A stretch of DNA of 36,724 nucleotides, from positions 1-36,724 of the forward strand of contig JAEZYZ010000022.1 of NCBI GenBank assembly GCA_023418705.1, read 5' to 3'. The stretch comes from Pseudomonadota bacterium (lineage in GTDB: Bacteria > Myxococcota_A > Polyangia > Polyangiales > Polyangiaceae). Below the pieces are notes generated by a model. It was not told where the DNA came from and did no database searches. It saw nothing but the letters and a program-made list of their open reading frames with translations. The position numbers and the translations under genes are program-made. This document shows positions 24,263-32,508 of the stretch, piece after piece (the first letter of the stretch is position 1; the number at the start of each line of letters is the position of its first letter).

Positions 24263-25503
24263 CCGCGATCGGGCATGCCCGAGCGCTGCGTGAGCTCCGC
24301 CGGACAGGCGATCTGCTTGAAGACGATGTCCGGATTGTCCACGTTGTTGAACCAACCCAGGTACCACTCGCAGCCGGCCATCAGGTCCGGCTTGTCGCTG
24401 AACGCGTTCTGGCACATCTGGCGGACGCAGCCGGCGTCGTTGCCACAAACCCGGCGGAAGCCGCCCCACTGGTGCCCGAGCTGGTCATTGCTGACGCCCC
24501 ACTGGTCGCTGCAGGCATTGAAGTCGCCCACGCCACCTCCGGGGAGCAAGAGGTCGAGCTGGTCGGCGCCCACGCCGCCGTTGTTGACGACCTGAACGAT
24601 CATGCTCTTGTTCACCAGCGCGCCTGCGTCGCCGCTGTCCGCGGACCCCTTGAAGTCGATCTGGTAACAGCGCCCGCAGTGGTAGTTGCCGCCAGAGGCC
24701 GCCACGAAGCCGTAGGACACGTTCTCGCCCGCCGCCCAAGGGACGGCATCCCAGCACATGTAGGCGTCGCCGCCGTTGCAGGAGCTGGTGTTGCCATTAC
24801 CTCCGTGCGGCTGATTCTGCTTGTTGCAGCTCTTGATGGGCGTTCCCCCTGCGTTGTCGCTCCAGCCACAGGCTGGTTTGCAGCAGTCCCAATACCGCGA
24901 CAACCAGCCGTTGATACCACCGTTGGTGATCGGCGGCGGCCGCTCAGCGTTGCCGACCGAGCCGCCGTTGCCGCCCGAGCCACCGCTGCCGCTCGAGCCG
25001 CCACTGCCGCTCGAGCCACCGCTCCCACCCGAGCAATGTCCGCAAGAGCGGGCACAGGCGCCGTTCAGCCAGTCCGCTTCGCACCATCCCCATTCTTGGG
25101 CGTTGGCGCAGCTGTCATTGCCGGGCGGCGGGAAGTCCGTGCAGTCCTCGTTGCCGCCGCCCCCCGTGCCGCTCGGCGTGCCACCGGTATTGTCGCCGCC
25201 GGTGCCGCTCGGCGTGCCACCGGTATTGCTCCCACCGGTGCCGCTCGGCGTGCCACCGGTGTTGCTCCCACCGCTGCCGCTCGGCGTGCCACCGGTGTTG
25301 CTCACGCCGCCGCTGCCGGGCTGCGCCCCTCCACTCCCCGTTTGAACGCCGCCGCTTCCGCTGCTGTCGCCTCCGGTGCCGGCCGTCAGGGTTCCGTCGT
25401 TGTTGGCTTCCGGTGCTTCTGCGCTGCACGAGAAGGCGCCCGCGGCGGCAGTGAAAAAGATGGCGGCGCCGACGGCGCTCCGAAAGGGTCGTCGAGGAGT
25501 CAT
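24259..25503 (-). CDS. Lipoprotein cellulase, glycoside hydrolase family 45, with ShKT-like domain
   Basis: 414 residues from the ATG at 25503 with GAGGGAG upstream. Signal MTPRRPFRSAVGAAIFF with lipobox AFSC. Then a Gly/Ser/Thr tether containing four 12-residue repeats of the SNTGGTPSGTGG type, a six-cysteine segment CTDFPPPGNDSC to CSRSCGHC-like end (nt about 25025-25140) that fits the ShKT pattern, a second GSG linker, and the GH45 catalytic domain (about 24265-24945). The hallmark SRYWDCCKPACGW carries the catalytic base Asp, and LDLLLPGGGVGDFNACSDQW carries the probable acid. It should cleave beta-1,4-glucan at the cell surface. GH45 enzymes are mainly fungal and animal and are uncommon in bacteria. 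The binding role of the ShKT-like domain is inference. Confidence 0.9.
   Translation of the reverse strand: MTPRRPFRSAVGAAIFFTAAAGAFSCSAEAPEANNDGTLTAGTGGDSSGSGGVQTGSGGAQPGSGGVSNTGGTPSGSGGSNTGGTPSGTGGSNTGGTPSGTGGDNTGGTPSGTGGGGNEDCTDFPPPGNDSCANAQEWGWCEADWLNGACARSCGHCSGGSGGSSGSGGSSGSGGSGGNGGSVGNAERPPPITNGGINGWLSRYWDCCKPACGWSDNAGGTPIKSCNKQNQPHGGNGNTSSCNGGDAYMCWDAVPWAAGENVSYGFVAASGGNYHCGRCYQIDFKGSADSGDAGALVNKSMIVQVVNNGGVGADQLDLLLPGGGVGDFNACSDQWGVSNDQLGHQWGGFRRVCGNDAGCVRQMCQNAFSDKPDLMAGCEWYLGWFNNVDNPDIVFKQIACPAELTQRSGMPDRG
25166..25309. repeat. Four 36-bp coding tandem repeats in the GH45 tether
   Basis: Units at 25166, 25202, 25238 and 25274, each encoding a 12-residue block of the type SNTGGTPSGTGG in the cellulase linker. 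Near-identity at the DNA level suggests recent expansion by slippage or recombination. Confidence 0.85.
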
Positions 25504-25843
25504 CACTCCCTCAGGTATCACCTGAGCGCACAAACGACCAGCCCCGGACCGATCGGTTTCTCGTATTCGATCATCTTCGAAAAGTTTTATGCAAACACGG
25601 CCCGTGAGCTCCGCAGGCAGAGCGGAGATTTTCATCGAAACGCGCTGCCCGAGCTGCAATCGAAGTAAGATTTCTCTCCGAGCGGATCCGGGTTTGCGGT
25701 CGTCGAGGGGACGTCGTGAGCGGGCCGCGCAGCGAGCGGAGCGCAAGCGGTCGTCGCCGAGCTTGGCTCGGCACCGCGTCGCGCAGTCGCGAACCGTTCG
25801 CAGAGCGGTCGTTGACGCTCGGTGTTCTAAAGGTCGCCCGGGC
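25504..25843. other. Intergenic region upstream of the GH45 gene
   Basis: 340 bp without a convincing gene. The part next to the cellulase (25560-25680) is AT-richer than the surroundings and probably holds its promoter. It contains the palindromes TCAGGTATCACCTGA (25511-25525) and ACCGATCGGT (25548-25557). The part beyond 25690 is GC-rich and shows nothing I recognise except the 3' side of the next gene. Confidence 0.6.
25511..25525 (-). promoter_or_regulatory. Palindrome directly in front of the GH45 ribosome binding site
   Basis: TCAGGT-ATC-ACCTGA is a perfect 6+6 inverted repeat. On the minus strand it abuts the GAGGGAG ribosome site and the ATG at 25503. It could be a repressor site or an mRNA hairpin that limits translation of the cellulase. 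Confidence 0.4.
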
Positions 25844-26209
25844 TCACAACGCCCCGTGCTCTTGCACGCTCTCCGCGAGCGGGCAGGTGCGAAGGCCCGC
25901 CTTGCTGGCCGCGGCGTTCAGCTCGCGCACCTGCGCTTCGGGCGCCTGGATCCGAAGGATCGTGCGGAGGTAGATGACGTCGGGGTGCTGGATCCTACGC
26001 TCGAGCCACTCCTGACGCTGCTGGCTGACCCCGATCGGATCGTCCTCGGCGGAAAGCCCTGCCAACTGGTCGACATTGCAAAAGACCCGCATGGCTTGTT
26101 CATAGCTCTGTCCTGATGAGGCCGCCGCCGGCTCGGCACCGGAGGTCGCGCAGCCGAGCGACAGGACGCACAAGGTGAAGAAGGAGGCGGCGGCTTTGGG
26201 CGAGCGCAT
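25844..26209 (-). CDS. Small lipoprotein of unknown function
   Basis: 121 residues from the ATG at 26209. Signal MRSPKAAASFFTLCVLSLGC with lipobox LSLGC. The mature protein of about 100 residues has two further cysteines, in MRVFCNVDQL and GLRTCPLAE, which could form one disulfide joining the N- and C-terminal ends of a helical domain (RQEWLERRIQHPDVIYLRTI). I see this kind of small helical two-Cys protein as recurrent in myxobacteria but cannot name it. It lies on the same strand as the big DUF4215 gene, about 90 bp downstream of it. Confidence 0.72.
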   Translation of the reverse strand: MRSPKAAASFFTLCVLSLGCATSGAEPAAASSGQSYEQAMRVFCNVDQLAGLSAEDDPIGVSQQRQEWLERRIQHPDVIYLRTILRIQAPEAQVRELNAAASKAGLRTCPLAESVQEHGAL

Positions 26210-26219
26210 GCTCCATAGA

Positions 26220-26244
26220 CCCAAGCCAACGCTCGGCGCTTGGG
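26220..26244 (-). terminator. Hairpin after the DUF4215/fibro-slime gene
   Basis: CCCAAGC (26220-26226) pairs with GCTTGGG (26238-26244) around an 11-base loop, on the minus strand followed by TCTATGG. It lies about 60 bp past the stop of the upstream gene. A neighbouring palindrome TGCAATTGCA is at 26252-26261. Terminator role is only possible. Confidence 0.35.
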
Positions 26245-26301
26245 CCCTATTTGCAATTGCAGCTCGACTGCAGCTGGGTTCCGAGGATCAGCGCGATCCG
26301 C

Positions 26302-29300
26302 TCACTCCACCACCCGCGATCGGCAGCTGACCGTGCAGTTGAGGCTCCCGGTCGGGCCGTCGTCGCACTCTTCCCCGAAGCTCCTCTGCACCACCCCGTC
26401 GCCGCAGTACGGCGACTGGGTGCAGTCGGGGTTGCAGGTCCCGTAGTCACCGGTGTTGTTCTCCTCGCCGAGGTCGCAGCGCTCCGGGCCGTTGCGGATC
26501 CCGTCGCCACAATAGGGCGCCCGCTTGCAGTCGTAGCCGCAGCCCGTGCCGTCGGCGGAGTAGGCGCGATTGTCAACCCCCTCGTCGCACTCCTCTTGCG
26601 GATCCTTGGTGCCGTCGCCGCAGTACGGCCCCCATTCGCAGCGGGTGTTGCAGCCCTCGTAGGCGGTGTCGCTGTTGTCCTCGCCCTCGTCACAGAGCTC
26701 GTATTGCGACTGCAGCTCGCCGTCGCCGCAGTACGGCACGGGCTTGCACTCGGGGCCGCAGGCGTCGGCGGTGAAGCCGTACACGTCGTCGTTGAAGCCG
26801 TTGTCGCACGCCTCGCCTTCGTCGCTCTGCACGGTGGCGTCGCCGCAGTGCGGGCCCATACTGCACGCCGCCGTGCAGCCGCCGTACTCACCCGTGTTGT
26901 TCTCGGCGCCGAGGTCGCATTCCTCGTAGGGATCGTCCTGGTTGGCGTCGCCGCAGAGCGGGCCCCAAACGCACATGTTCGTGCAGCCGCCGTAGTCGTT
27001 GGAGGCGAACTGGCCGTAGTCGCACGACTCGCCGCCGCTGACGACGCCGTCACCGCAGAACGGCTCGAGCTCGCAGGTGGCGCTGCAGTTCTCGCCGCCA
27101 TCGCACTCCTCCGGCCCGTTGCGCACGCCGTCGCCGCAGCGCGGCCCCGGCTCGCAATCGTAGCCGCAGGAGCCCGGCCCGTAGGTGACGCCGTTCTGAG
27201 CCCCCAGGTCGCACGTCTCGCCGCCGTTGAGATCGCCGTCCCCGCAGTAGCCCCCGAAGGTGCAGGCGGTGGTGCAGCTGTTTGGACCGTAGCTCGCGTC
27301 GTCGTTCGCCGCGCCGTTGTCGCACTGCTCGTAGCCCGGCTGCGGAATGCCGTCGCCGCAGCGCGGCGGCAGCACGCAACCCGGGGCGCAAGCGTTGGGA
27401 TCGCTGGCGAGCAGGTACAGGTCGAGGTTCTCGCCGTTGTCGCACGACTCCCCGGCCTGTTGGACACCGTCACCGCAGTAGGAGAAGGCCGTGCAATGCG
27501 TGTTGCACGCACCGGACACGCCGTCTTGATTGTTCGGGCCGTCATCGCAGACCTCGCCCGTCACGACGATGCCGTCGCCGCAGATCGGCTCGCAGAACGA
27601 GCGCTTGGGCAAAAAGCCGGAGAGGGTCAGCTGGAAGTTGGACTCCGTGGTGTGCCGCTCGGCGTGGAAGAACGCGATCTGGTAGACGCCACCTTTGGTG
27701 ATGCCGAAGCGATCATCGGTGGGATCGTCCTCCTCGGCCTGGCTGCGCGCGCAGGCGCCAGGCGCCGAGCCGCCGCCGTGCACGGAGCAGGTACCATTCT
27801 CATCGCCGAGGACGACCCGCCCATAGAGGACACCGTGAACGCCGCCGATGTCGACGGCCAGGCGGTTGTTGATGAAGACCCAGACGTCGTCGTCGCCGCG
27901 GAAATTCAGCGTCTCACCGCCTTGGTACTGGAAGAAGTACTTGAGCTCGGTGGTGAAGTGGAAGTTGCGTCCGGTGCACGAGCCGCCGCAGCAGCCCGGA
28001 TCACTGCAGGTGTTGCCGTGCCCGCGGCCGTCGAGCGGAAAGAATGTCCCGTCGACGAACTGGTAGATGTCCGAATCGGCGCCACCTTGTTGCGTCAACG
28101 GCAGCGAGTCGTTGATGACCGCGAAGTCGACGTTGTCGTTCGGATCGCTGTTTCTATACCAGAGCGAGTAGCTCTGCGCGCTCAGGATGGATGGCTGCGT
28201 TCCCGACCCCTTCTGGGGCTTGCCGTCGGCATCGAGCCGTCCACACGTCGCCGTGTTCGCCGTGGTGCACACGGGCCCGGCGATGCCGAGTCGCAGGTTG
28301 TCGATCTGGCGCTCGAAATCAGGATGGCCACCAGGGGCGCTGTCCGTCTTGAAGTCCCGATAGGTGACGGCCATCTCGACCTCACCTGGGTAGTCCTCGA
28401 TCGGCCGGCAGTCGAAGCCCTCTTCCTCCTCACACTCCGAGGAGCAGCCGTCGCCGTCCGAGGTGTTGCCGTCGTCGCACTCTTCGTCCCCGGTGATGAG
28501 GCCGTCGCCGCAGGTGAGCTGCGCCACGCCGTCGATGAAGGTGGGCTCGTTCTGGCACGTCGCCGAGCAGCCGTCGCCGGCGATCGAGTTGCCGTCGTCA
28601 CAGCCCTCCCCCGCTTCGACGTCGCCGTTGCCGCAGATGGCCTGGTCGCAGGCTTCGCCCGGGGTCGGGCAGGTGTGCCCCGGCTCGACGCGGCAGACGG
28701 AGTTGCAGCCGTCGCCGCTCATGCGGTTGTTGTCATCGCACTCTTCGTCGCCGGTGAGCACGCCGTCGCCGCAGCGCGGGAAGCACGGGGCGTCGGCGAA
28801 GGGGCACACCCAGCCGCTGTCCACGTCGCACTGGGTGCAACCATCGCCCGCCGTCAGGTTGCCATCGTCGCACTCTTCGCTCGGCGTCAGCACGCCGTCG
28901 CCGCAGACCTCTTGCGTGCAGATCGACGGGCCGAGGCCGACGCACGACCAGCCCATGTCGATCGTGCAGGCGCTGCAGCCGTCCCCCGAGGTCGCGTCCC
29001 CGTCGTCGCATTCCTCGCCGAGCGCCACGTTGACGATTCCATCCCCGCAGCGCGGGATCGGGAAGCAGACGCCCGGCAGCGGGCAGGAGAACCCCATCTC
29101 GACCGTGCACCCGGCAGAGCAGCCGTTGCCGACGTCGGGCGGGTCGCACCCCTCGTTTGCTTCGATCTGGCTGTTTCCGCACATGGCCGTGCCCGTGTCG
29201 GGAGAGAAGCTCAAACAGCCGGGCAAGCAGCCGTCGGTCCCGGGCGGATCGCAGACCTCACCGGGTTCGCGAACCCCGTTGCCGCACACGATCGTGGAGC

Positions 29301-30195
29301 TGCAGACACTGGGCTCACCGCTGCAGCTGGTGAACGGCTCGATGACACACGCCGCCGAACAGCCGTCGCCCGTGATCCGGTTCCCGTCGTCGCACGCCTC
29401 GGTCCCACGCAGCAGGCCGTCGCCACAGATCGGAAAGCAGCCGTTGGTCGAGCAGCGGAAGCCCGGCTCCACCTCGCAAGCGCTCGAGCAGCCGTCACCA
29501 TCCTGGGGCGGATCTTGCCCGTCGTCGCACGCCTCGCCCGGCGTGCGCACCCCATCTCCACAGCGGATCGCGACGCACGCCTGCCCGGGCGTCGGGCAGT
29601 AGTAACCGTCTTCCAGCTGGCAGCTCGCCGAGCAGCCGTCACCGTCCATCGGATCACTCTGCCCGTCGTCGCACTGCTCTCCCCGCTCCCGCTGGCCGTT
29701 GCCGCACACCGGCAAGAGCAGACACGGGCTGCCGGGGCGCGTGCAGGCGTAGCCCTCTTCGACCTCCGCGCAGTCCGCGGTGCAGCCGTCGCCCGACATC
29801 GTGTTGCCGTCGTCGCAACCTTCGTCGCCCTCCAGGCGCCCGTTGCCGCAAATCACCGTGTTCACACACGGCTCGCCGGAGACGGAACAGTCGTAGTCCG
29901 GATCCTGCTCCCTGCAGTCCGCCGAGCAGCCGTCGCCGTCTTCCTCGCCGCCGTCGTCGCAGAGCTCGCCCGGTTCGAGCTCCCCATTGCCGCAGACGGC
30001 TTCCGGCTCGGGCTCGGGCTCTGCGTCCCCGGCGTCGGTGTTCAGACCGGGGCGGCCGCCCGTGCCGCCCTCGGAGACGCTCCCGCCATCGCCGGCGTCG
30101 GGCTCCTCGAACGTGTCGTCCGACGCGGTGACCTCCGGCTTGCCACCACAAGCGCTGGCCAGCAGAGCGGCCAGCACGAGCGGGGTGCCTTTCAC
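26302..30195 (-). CDS. Giant lipoprotein with 24 Myxococcus cysteine-rich repeats around a fibro-slime domain
   Basis: About 1,297 residues from the GTG at 30195, which gives a compact signal VKGTPLVLAALLASACGG; ATGs at 30255 and 30270 and a GTG at 30273 would add up to 26 residues. After lipidation and an acidic tether come 12 DUF4215-type repeats (CGDGxxxxGEECDDGN-type, ending GDGCSxxC; nt about 28400-30000). A fibro-slime domain follows (about 27610-28385), with the signature TLNFRGDDDVWVFINNRLAV and GVYQIAFFHAERHTTESNFQ. Then 12 further repeats of a looser type (for example ECDLGAENNTGEYGGC) run to the C-terminus. Repeats should be disulfide-rich and calcium- or surface-binding, extended outside the cell. 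No MYXO-CTERM tail is present. Function is probably adhesion or matrix contact (inference). Confidence 0.9.
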   Translation of the reverse strand: MKGTPLVLAALLASACGGKPEVTASDDTFEEPDAGDGGSVSEGGTGGRPGLNTDAGDAEPEPEPEAVCGNGELEPGELCDDGGEEDGDGCSADCREQDPDYDCSVSGEPCVNTVICGNGRLEGDEGCDDGNTMSGDGCTADCAEVEEGYACTRPGSPCLLLPVCGNGQRERGEQCDDGQSDPMDGDGCSASCQLEDGYYCPTPGQACVAIRCGDGVRTPGEACDDGQDPPQDGDGCSSACEVEPGFRCSTNGCFPICGDGLLRGTEACDDGNRITGDGCSAACVIEPFTSCSGEPSVCSSTIVCGNGVREPGEVCDPPGTDGCLPGCLSFSPDTGTAMCGNSQIEANEGCDPPDVGNGCSAGCTVEMGFSCPLPGVCFPIPRCGDGIVNVALGEECDDGDATSGDGCSACTIDMGWSCVGLGPSICTQEVCGDGVLTPSEECDDGNLTAGDGCTQCDVDSGWVCPFADAPCFPRCGDGVLTGDEECDDNNRMSGDGCNSVCRVEPGHTCPTPGEACDQAICGNGDVEAGEGCDDGNSIAGDGCSATCQNEPTFIDGVAQLTCGDGLITGDEECDDGNTSDGDGCSSECEEEEGFDCRPIEDYPGEVEMAVTYRDFKTDSAPGGHPDFERQIDNLRLGIAGPVCTTANTATCGRLDADGKPQKGSGTQPSILSAQSYSLWYRNSDPNDNVDFAVINDSLPLTQQGGADSDIYQFVDGTFFPLDGRGHGNTCSDPGCCGGSCTGRNFHFTTELKYFFQYQGGETLNFRGDDDVWVFINNRLAVDIGGVHGVLYGRVVLGDENGTCSVHGGGSAPGACARSQAEEDDPTDDRFGITKGGVYQIAFFHAERHTTESNFQLTLSGFLPKRSFCEPICGDGIVVTGEVCDDGPNNQDGVSGACNTHCTAFSYCGDGVQQAGESCDNGENLDLYLLASDPNACAPGCVLPPRCGDGIPQPGYEQCDNGAANDDASYGPNSCTTACTFGGYCGDGDLNGGETCDLGAQNGVTYGPGSCGYDCEPGPRCGDGVRNGPEECDGGENCSATCELEPFCGDGVVSGGESCDYGQFASNDYGGCTNMCVWGPLCGDANQDDPYEECDLGAENNTGEYGGCTAACSMGPHCGDATVQSDEGEACDNGFNDDVYGFTADACGPECKPVPYCGDGELQSQYELCDEGEDNSDTAYEGCNTRCEWGPYCGDGTKDPQEECDEGVDNRAYSADGTGCGYDCKRAPYCGDGIRNGPERCDLGEENNTGDYGTCNPDCTQSPYCGDGVVQRSFGEECDDGPTGSLNCTVSCRSRVVE

Positions 30196-30440
30196 CACGC
30201 GGAGCCCGCCGAGGTCGATCGCCCGTCGAAGAGCAAGGATAAGACGCGTCACCATGTGCTTTACGTACATCACTTTCTACCGAAGGCCGCCGAAATCGAG
30301 GTCCACCCGGCGCCCGGAAATCGATGGTCCAATTATCCGTCCAAGGCGCCCATAAGTGAAGCGAAAGCAGAGGCGTTCACCCGGCGGTGTTGGCCCTGGA
30401 GACGCCTGGTTTTCAGCAGCAGCGGATCGCCCGCCTACTT

Positions 30441-30902
30441 TCAACCGAGCAGCGCGAGCACCCGCTCACGGAAGGCTCGGATCCGCACGGCGTTCGTTCC
30501 GAGGTCGCCGCGGCCCAGCCGCGATTTGCTGCGCACGTCGATGATGGCTCCCGTGTCGGTCGCACGGACCCGCACGACCACGTCATCGACGAATCGCAGC
30601 AGCCGGGTCGTGGCCGTCGCTTCCAACGTCGAGCCCCCCTGGTCCACCGCGACCACGTCCCACCCCAAGTCGAGCGCCGCTGAACGTGCGGTGGCGAGGG
30701 CGCGCTCGGCGGAAGCTCCCACGGCGATGGGATCGAGATCGGGATAGGCGCGGCGCTGGATGGCGGCGTTTGCGACCGGGTAGCTCAGGTCCCGGCCATG
30801 ATTGGCCGGCACCTCGGCCAGGGCGCGGTAGCTCGGCGGCGCGTCCGGGCAGGTGGTCACGTCATTGATCATCGGCGCGAGCAGCCGTCGCAGGACGTTC
30901 AT
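30441..30902 (-). CDS. DUF1499 family protein
   Basis: 153 residues, ATG at 30902. The C-terminal half has the family signature DVRSKSRLGRGDLGTNAVRI followed by a helix ending RVLALLG, and the middle has strands such as STLEATATTRLLRFVDDVVV. No signal peptide is evident; the start MNVLRRLLAPMIND is mildly hydrophobic. DUF1499 proteins have no settled function. It is divergent from the DHH-CBS gene, and its 3' end faces the DUF4215 gene start on the same strand, 170-245 bp apart depending on that start. Confidence 0.88.
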   Translation of the reverse strand: MNVLRRLLAPMINDVTTCPDAPPSYRALAEVPANHGRDLSYPVANAAIQRRAYPDLDPIAVGASAERALATARSAALDLGWDVVAVDQGGSTLEATATTRLLRFVDDVVVRVRATDTGAIIDVRSKSRLGRGDLGTNAVRIRAFRERVLALLG

Positions 30903-31006
30903 GCGGCCCCCATACTGTGGCCGGCCGCCAGAACGTGCCAGAGTTTCGAGGCTACCGCATTCGGGGTCTCCTCGATCCGCCCACGCCCCAGGGCGCCGAG
31001 CGCCGC

Positions 31007-32326
31007 ATGGACCGAACCGTCCAGATCATCACTAGCCATCAAACGGCCGACTTCGACGCGCTCGCCGCGGCGGCGGCGGCGCGCAGGCTGTACCCGGGCG
31101 CTCAGGTGGTGCTCGGGGGTGGGGTGTCCCCCGACGTGCGCGCCTTCGTATCCCTACACAAGGACGTGCTCGATCCCAAGCATCGATCGGAGGTGGAGCC
31201 CGGCGCCGTCGCGCGGCTCATCGTCGTCGATACCCGGCGGGCCTCACGGCTGCGCCACGTCCAGGCGCTGCTCGCCCAGGTCGAGCGGGGTCACACGGAT
31301 TTGCACGTCTACGATCACCATGAGGCGAGCCCGGACGATATCGTGGGCTCCTTCGAGGTCGTGGAGGCGGTCGGCGCGGCAACGACCCTGCTCGTCGAGC
31401 GGATCCGCGAGCGCGACCTACAGCTCACGAGCTTCGAGGCCACCTTGTTCGCGCTCGGCATCCACGTCGACACCGGCTCGTTCAGCTACGCCCGCTCGCA
31501 CGCCCGGGATTTGTCGGCGTGCGCCTGGCTCTACGAGCAGGGGTGTGAGCTCGAGGTCCTCAACCGCTACCTGCGTCCCGCCTTCGACGCGGCCCAGCGC
31601 GAGATCCTGCAGCGCTTGCTGGCGGGCCTCTGCACCGAACGCTTCGGCGGTCTGCCCGTCGCGCTCGCGGAGGTTTCACTGAGCTCGGGCGCGCCCGAGC
31701 TCGCGCCCGTCGTCAGCGAAGCGCTGGCGCTCAGCTCGAGCGCCGCCCTGTTTGCGATCTTCGAGCTTGGCCGCCAGCGACTGCAGGTCATCGCCCGCGG
31801 GCGGAGCCCGCTCATCGACTGCGGCCAGATCCTCAAGCGGCTCGGCGGCGGCGGTCACCCGGGTGCCGCCTCGGCGTCGGTCCGCTCCCGCTCGGCAGAC
31901 GAGGTCATGCGAGTGATCGAGGAAGCGCTGCGGTCCGACCCACCCGCGCCGCAGCGGGTCGCCGATCTCATGAGCCAGCCCGTGCGCACCCTCGCCGCCG
32001 ACCTGTCGCTCGGGCTCGCGCGCTCGGAGCTCGAGCGCTGGGGGACGACCGGCGCTCCGATTTTGAAGCAGCGTCGCTTGGTAGGGGTCATCTCCAGGCG
32101 GGACATCGACAAGGCCCTCAAAGCCGGGCGCGGCGAGCTGCCCGTCTCGAGCTGCATGGCGCAAGCCATCAAGACGGCGACGCCGGACGAGCCGTTGAGC
32201 GTCGCCTTGGACCGCATGGTCCAGGGCGACGTCGGTCGCCTACCGGTGCTCGACGGGGATCGCCTGGTCGGAATCGTGACTCGATCGGACATCCTACGCG
32301 CCCTGTACGGTAAAGACGGGCTTTGA
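31007..32326 (+). CDS. DHH/DHHA1 phosphoesterase with two CBS domains
   Basis: 439 residues from the ATG at 31007; a GTG at 30917 would add 30 residues of low similarity. DHH part: IITSHQTADFDALAAA (metal Asp), LIVVDTRRASRL, LHVYDHHEASPDD (the DHH triad) and ALGIHVDTGSFSYA. DHHA1 part: LKRLGGGGHPGAASASV. Then two CBS domains: VADLMSQPVRTLAADLSL to SRRDIDKALKAG, and VSSCMAQAIKTATPDEPLS to TRSDILRALYG. Such a DHH-CBS-CBS front half occurs in delta-proteobacterial CCA/poly(A) tRNA nucleotidyltransferases, but here the polymerase half is absent. Alone it may hydrolyse short oligonucleotides or cyclic dinucleotide products under adenosine-nucleotide control (inference). Confidence 0.88.
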   Translation: MDRTVQIITSHQTADFDALAAAAAARRLYPGAQVVLGGGVSPDVRAFVSLHKDVLDPKHRSEVEPGAVARLIVVDTRRASRLRHVQALLAQVERGHTDLHVYDHHEASPDDIVGSFEVVEAVGAATTLLVERIRERDLQLTSFEATLFALGIHVDTGSFSYARSHARDLSACAWLYEQGCELEVLNRYLRPAFDAAQREILQRLLAGLCTERFGGLPVALAEVSLSSGAPELAPVVSEALALSSSAALFAIFELGRQRLQVIARGRSPLIDCGQILKRLGGGGHPGAASASVRSRSADEVMRVIEEALRSDPPAPQRVADLMSQPVRTLAADLSLGLARSELERWGTTGAPILKQRRLVGVISRRDIDKALKAGRGELPVSSCMAQAIKTATPDEPLSVALDRMVQGDVGRLPVLDGDRLVGIVTRSDILRALYGKDGL

Positions 32327-32508
32327 CCGTTCGGAAGCGCTGCCGTTGAAAACACACACCGGCACGCGGTGTGTGTCCGAAGCACCAGGCAGTGCAAAAA
32401 TGAAAGAACTGCGTTCAAGTCTGTGATGCAGCTGCACCGGATAGTATTCACCGGAACGAACGTGCTTGCACAAAGCGGCAACGGGACCCCAAGATTCAAG
32501 TTGCTCTG
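32327..32508. promoter_or_regulatory. Intergenic region upstream of the DUF1592/DUF1552 operon
   Basis: 182 bp, AT-richer than the rest of the window from 32345 to 32500. It holds the hairpin at 32352-32376, a CACCGGA direct repeat at 32435-32441 and 32449-32455 (14-bp spacing), and TTCAAGT twice (32414-32420, 32495-32501). No clear ribosome site precedes the ATG at 32509. The promoter of the operon most likely lies here. Confidence 0.5.
32352..32376. terminator. Hairpin after the DHH-CBS gene
   Basis: ACACACACCG (32352-32361) and CGGTGTGTGT (32367-32376) form a perfect 10-bp stem with a 5-base loop, 26 bp past the stop. There is no T-run on the plus side, so termination is uncertain. Confidence 0.5.

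Noticed and set aside
25166..25309. CRISPR-like 36-bp repeats
   Set aside because: They are contiguous without spacers and encode the in-frame tether of the GH45 protein.
26251..30747. A 1,498-codon open frame on the plus strand
   Set aside because: It is antisense to the DUF4215 repeat gene. Repeated codons such as GAC, TGC and GGC leave the opposite strand open; its translation is low-complexity Val/Ala/Arg and matches nothing.
32327..32508. A frameshifted remainder of a tRNA nucleotidyltransferase after the DHH-CBS gene
   Set aside because: No frame contains polymerase motifs such as the GGxxRD region; the stretch is AT-richer, non-coding and only 182 bp long.
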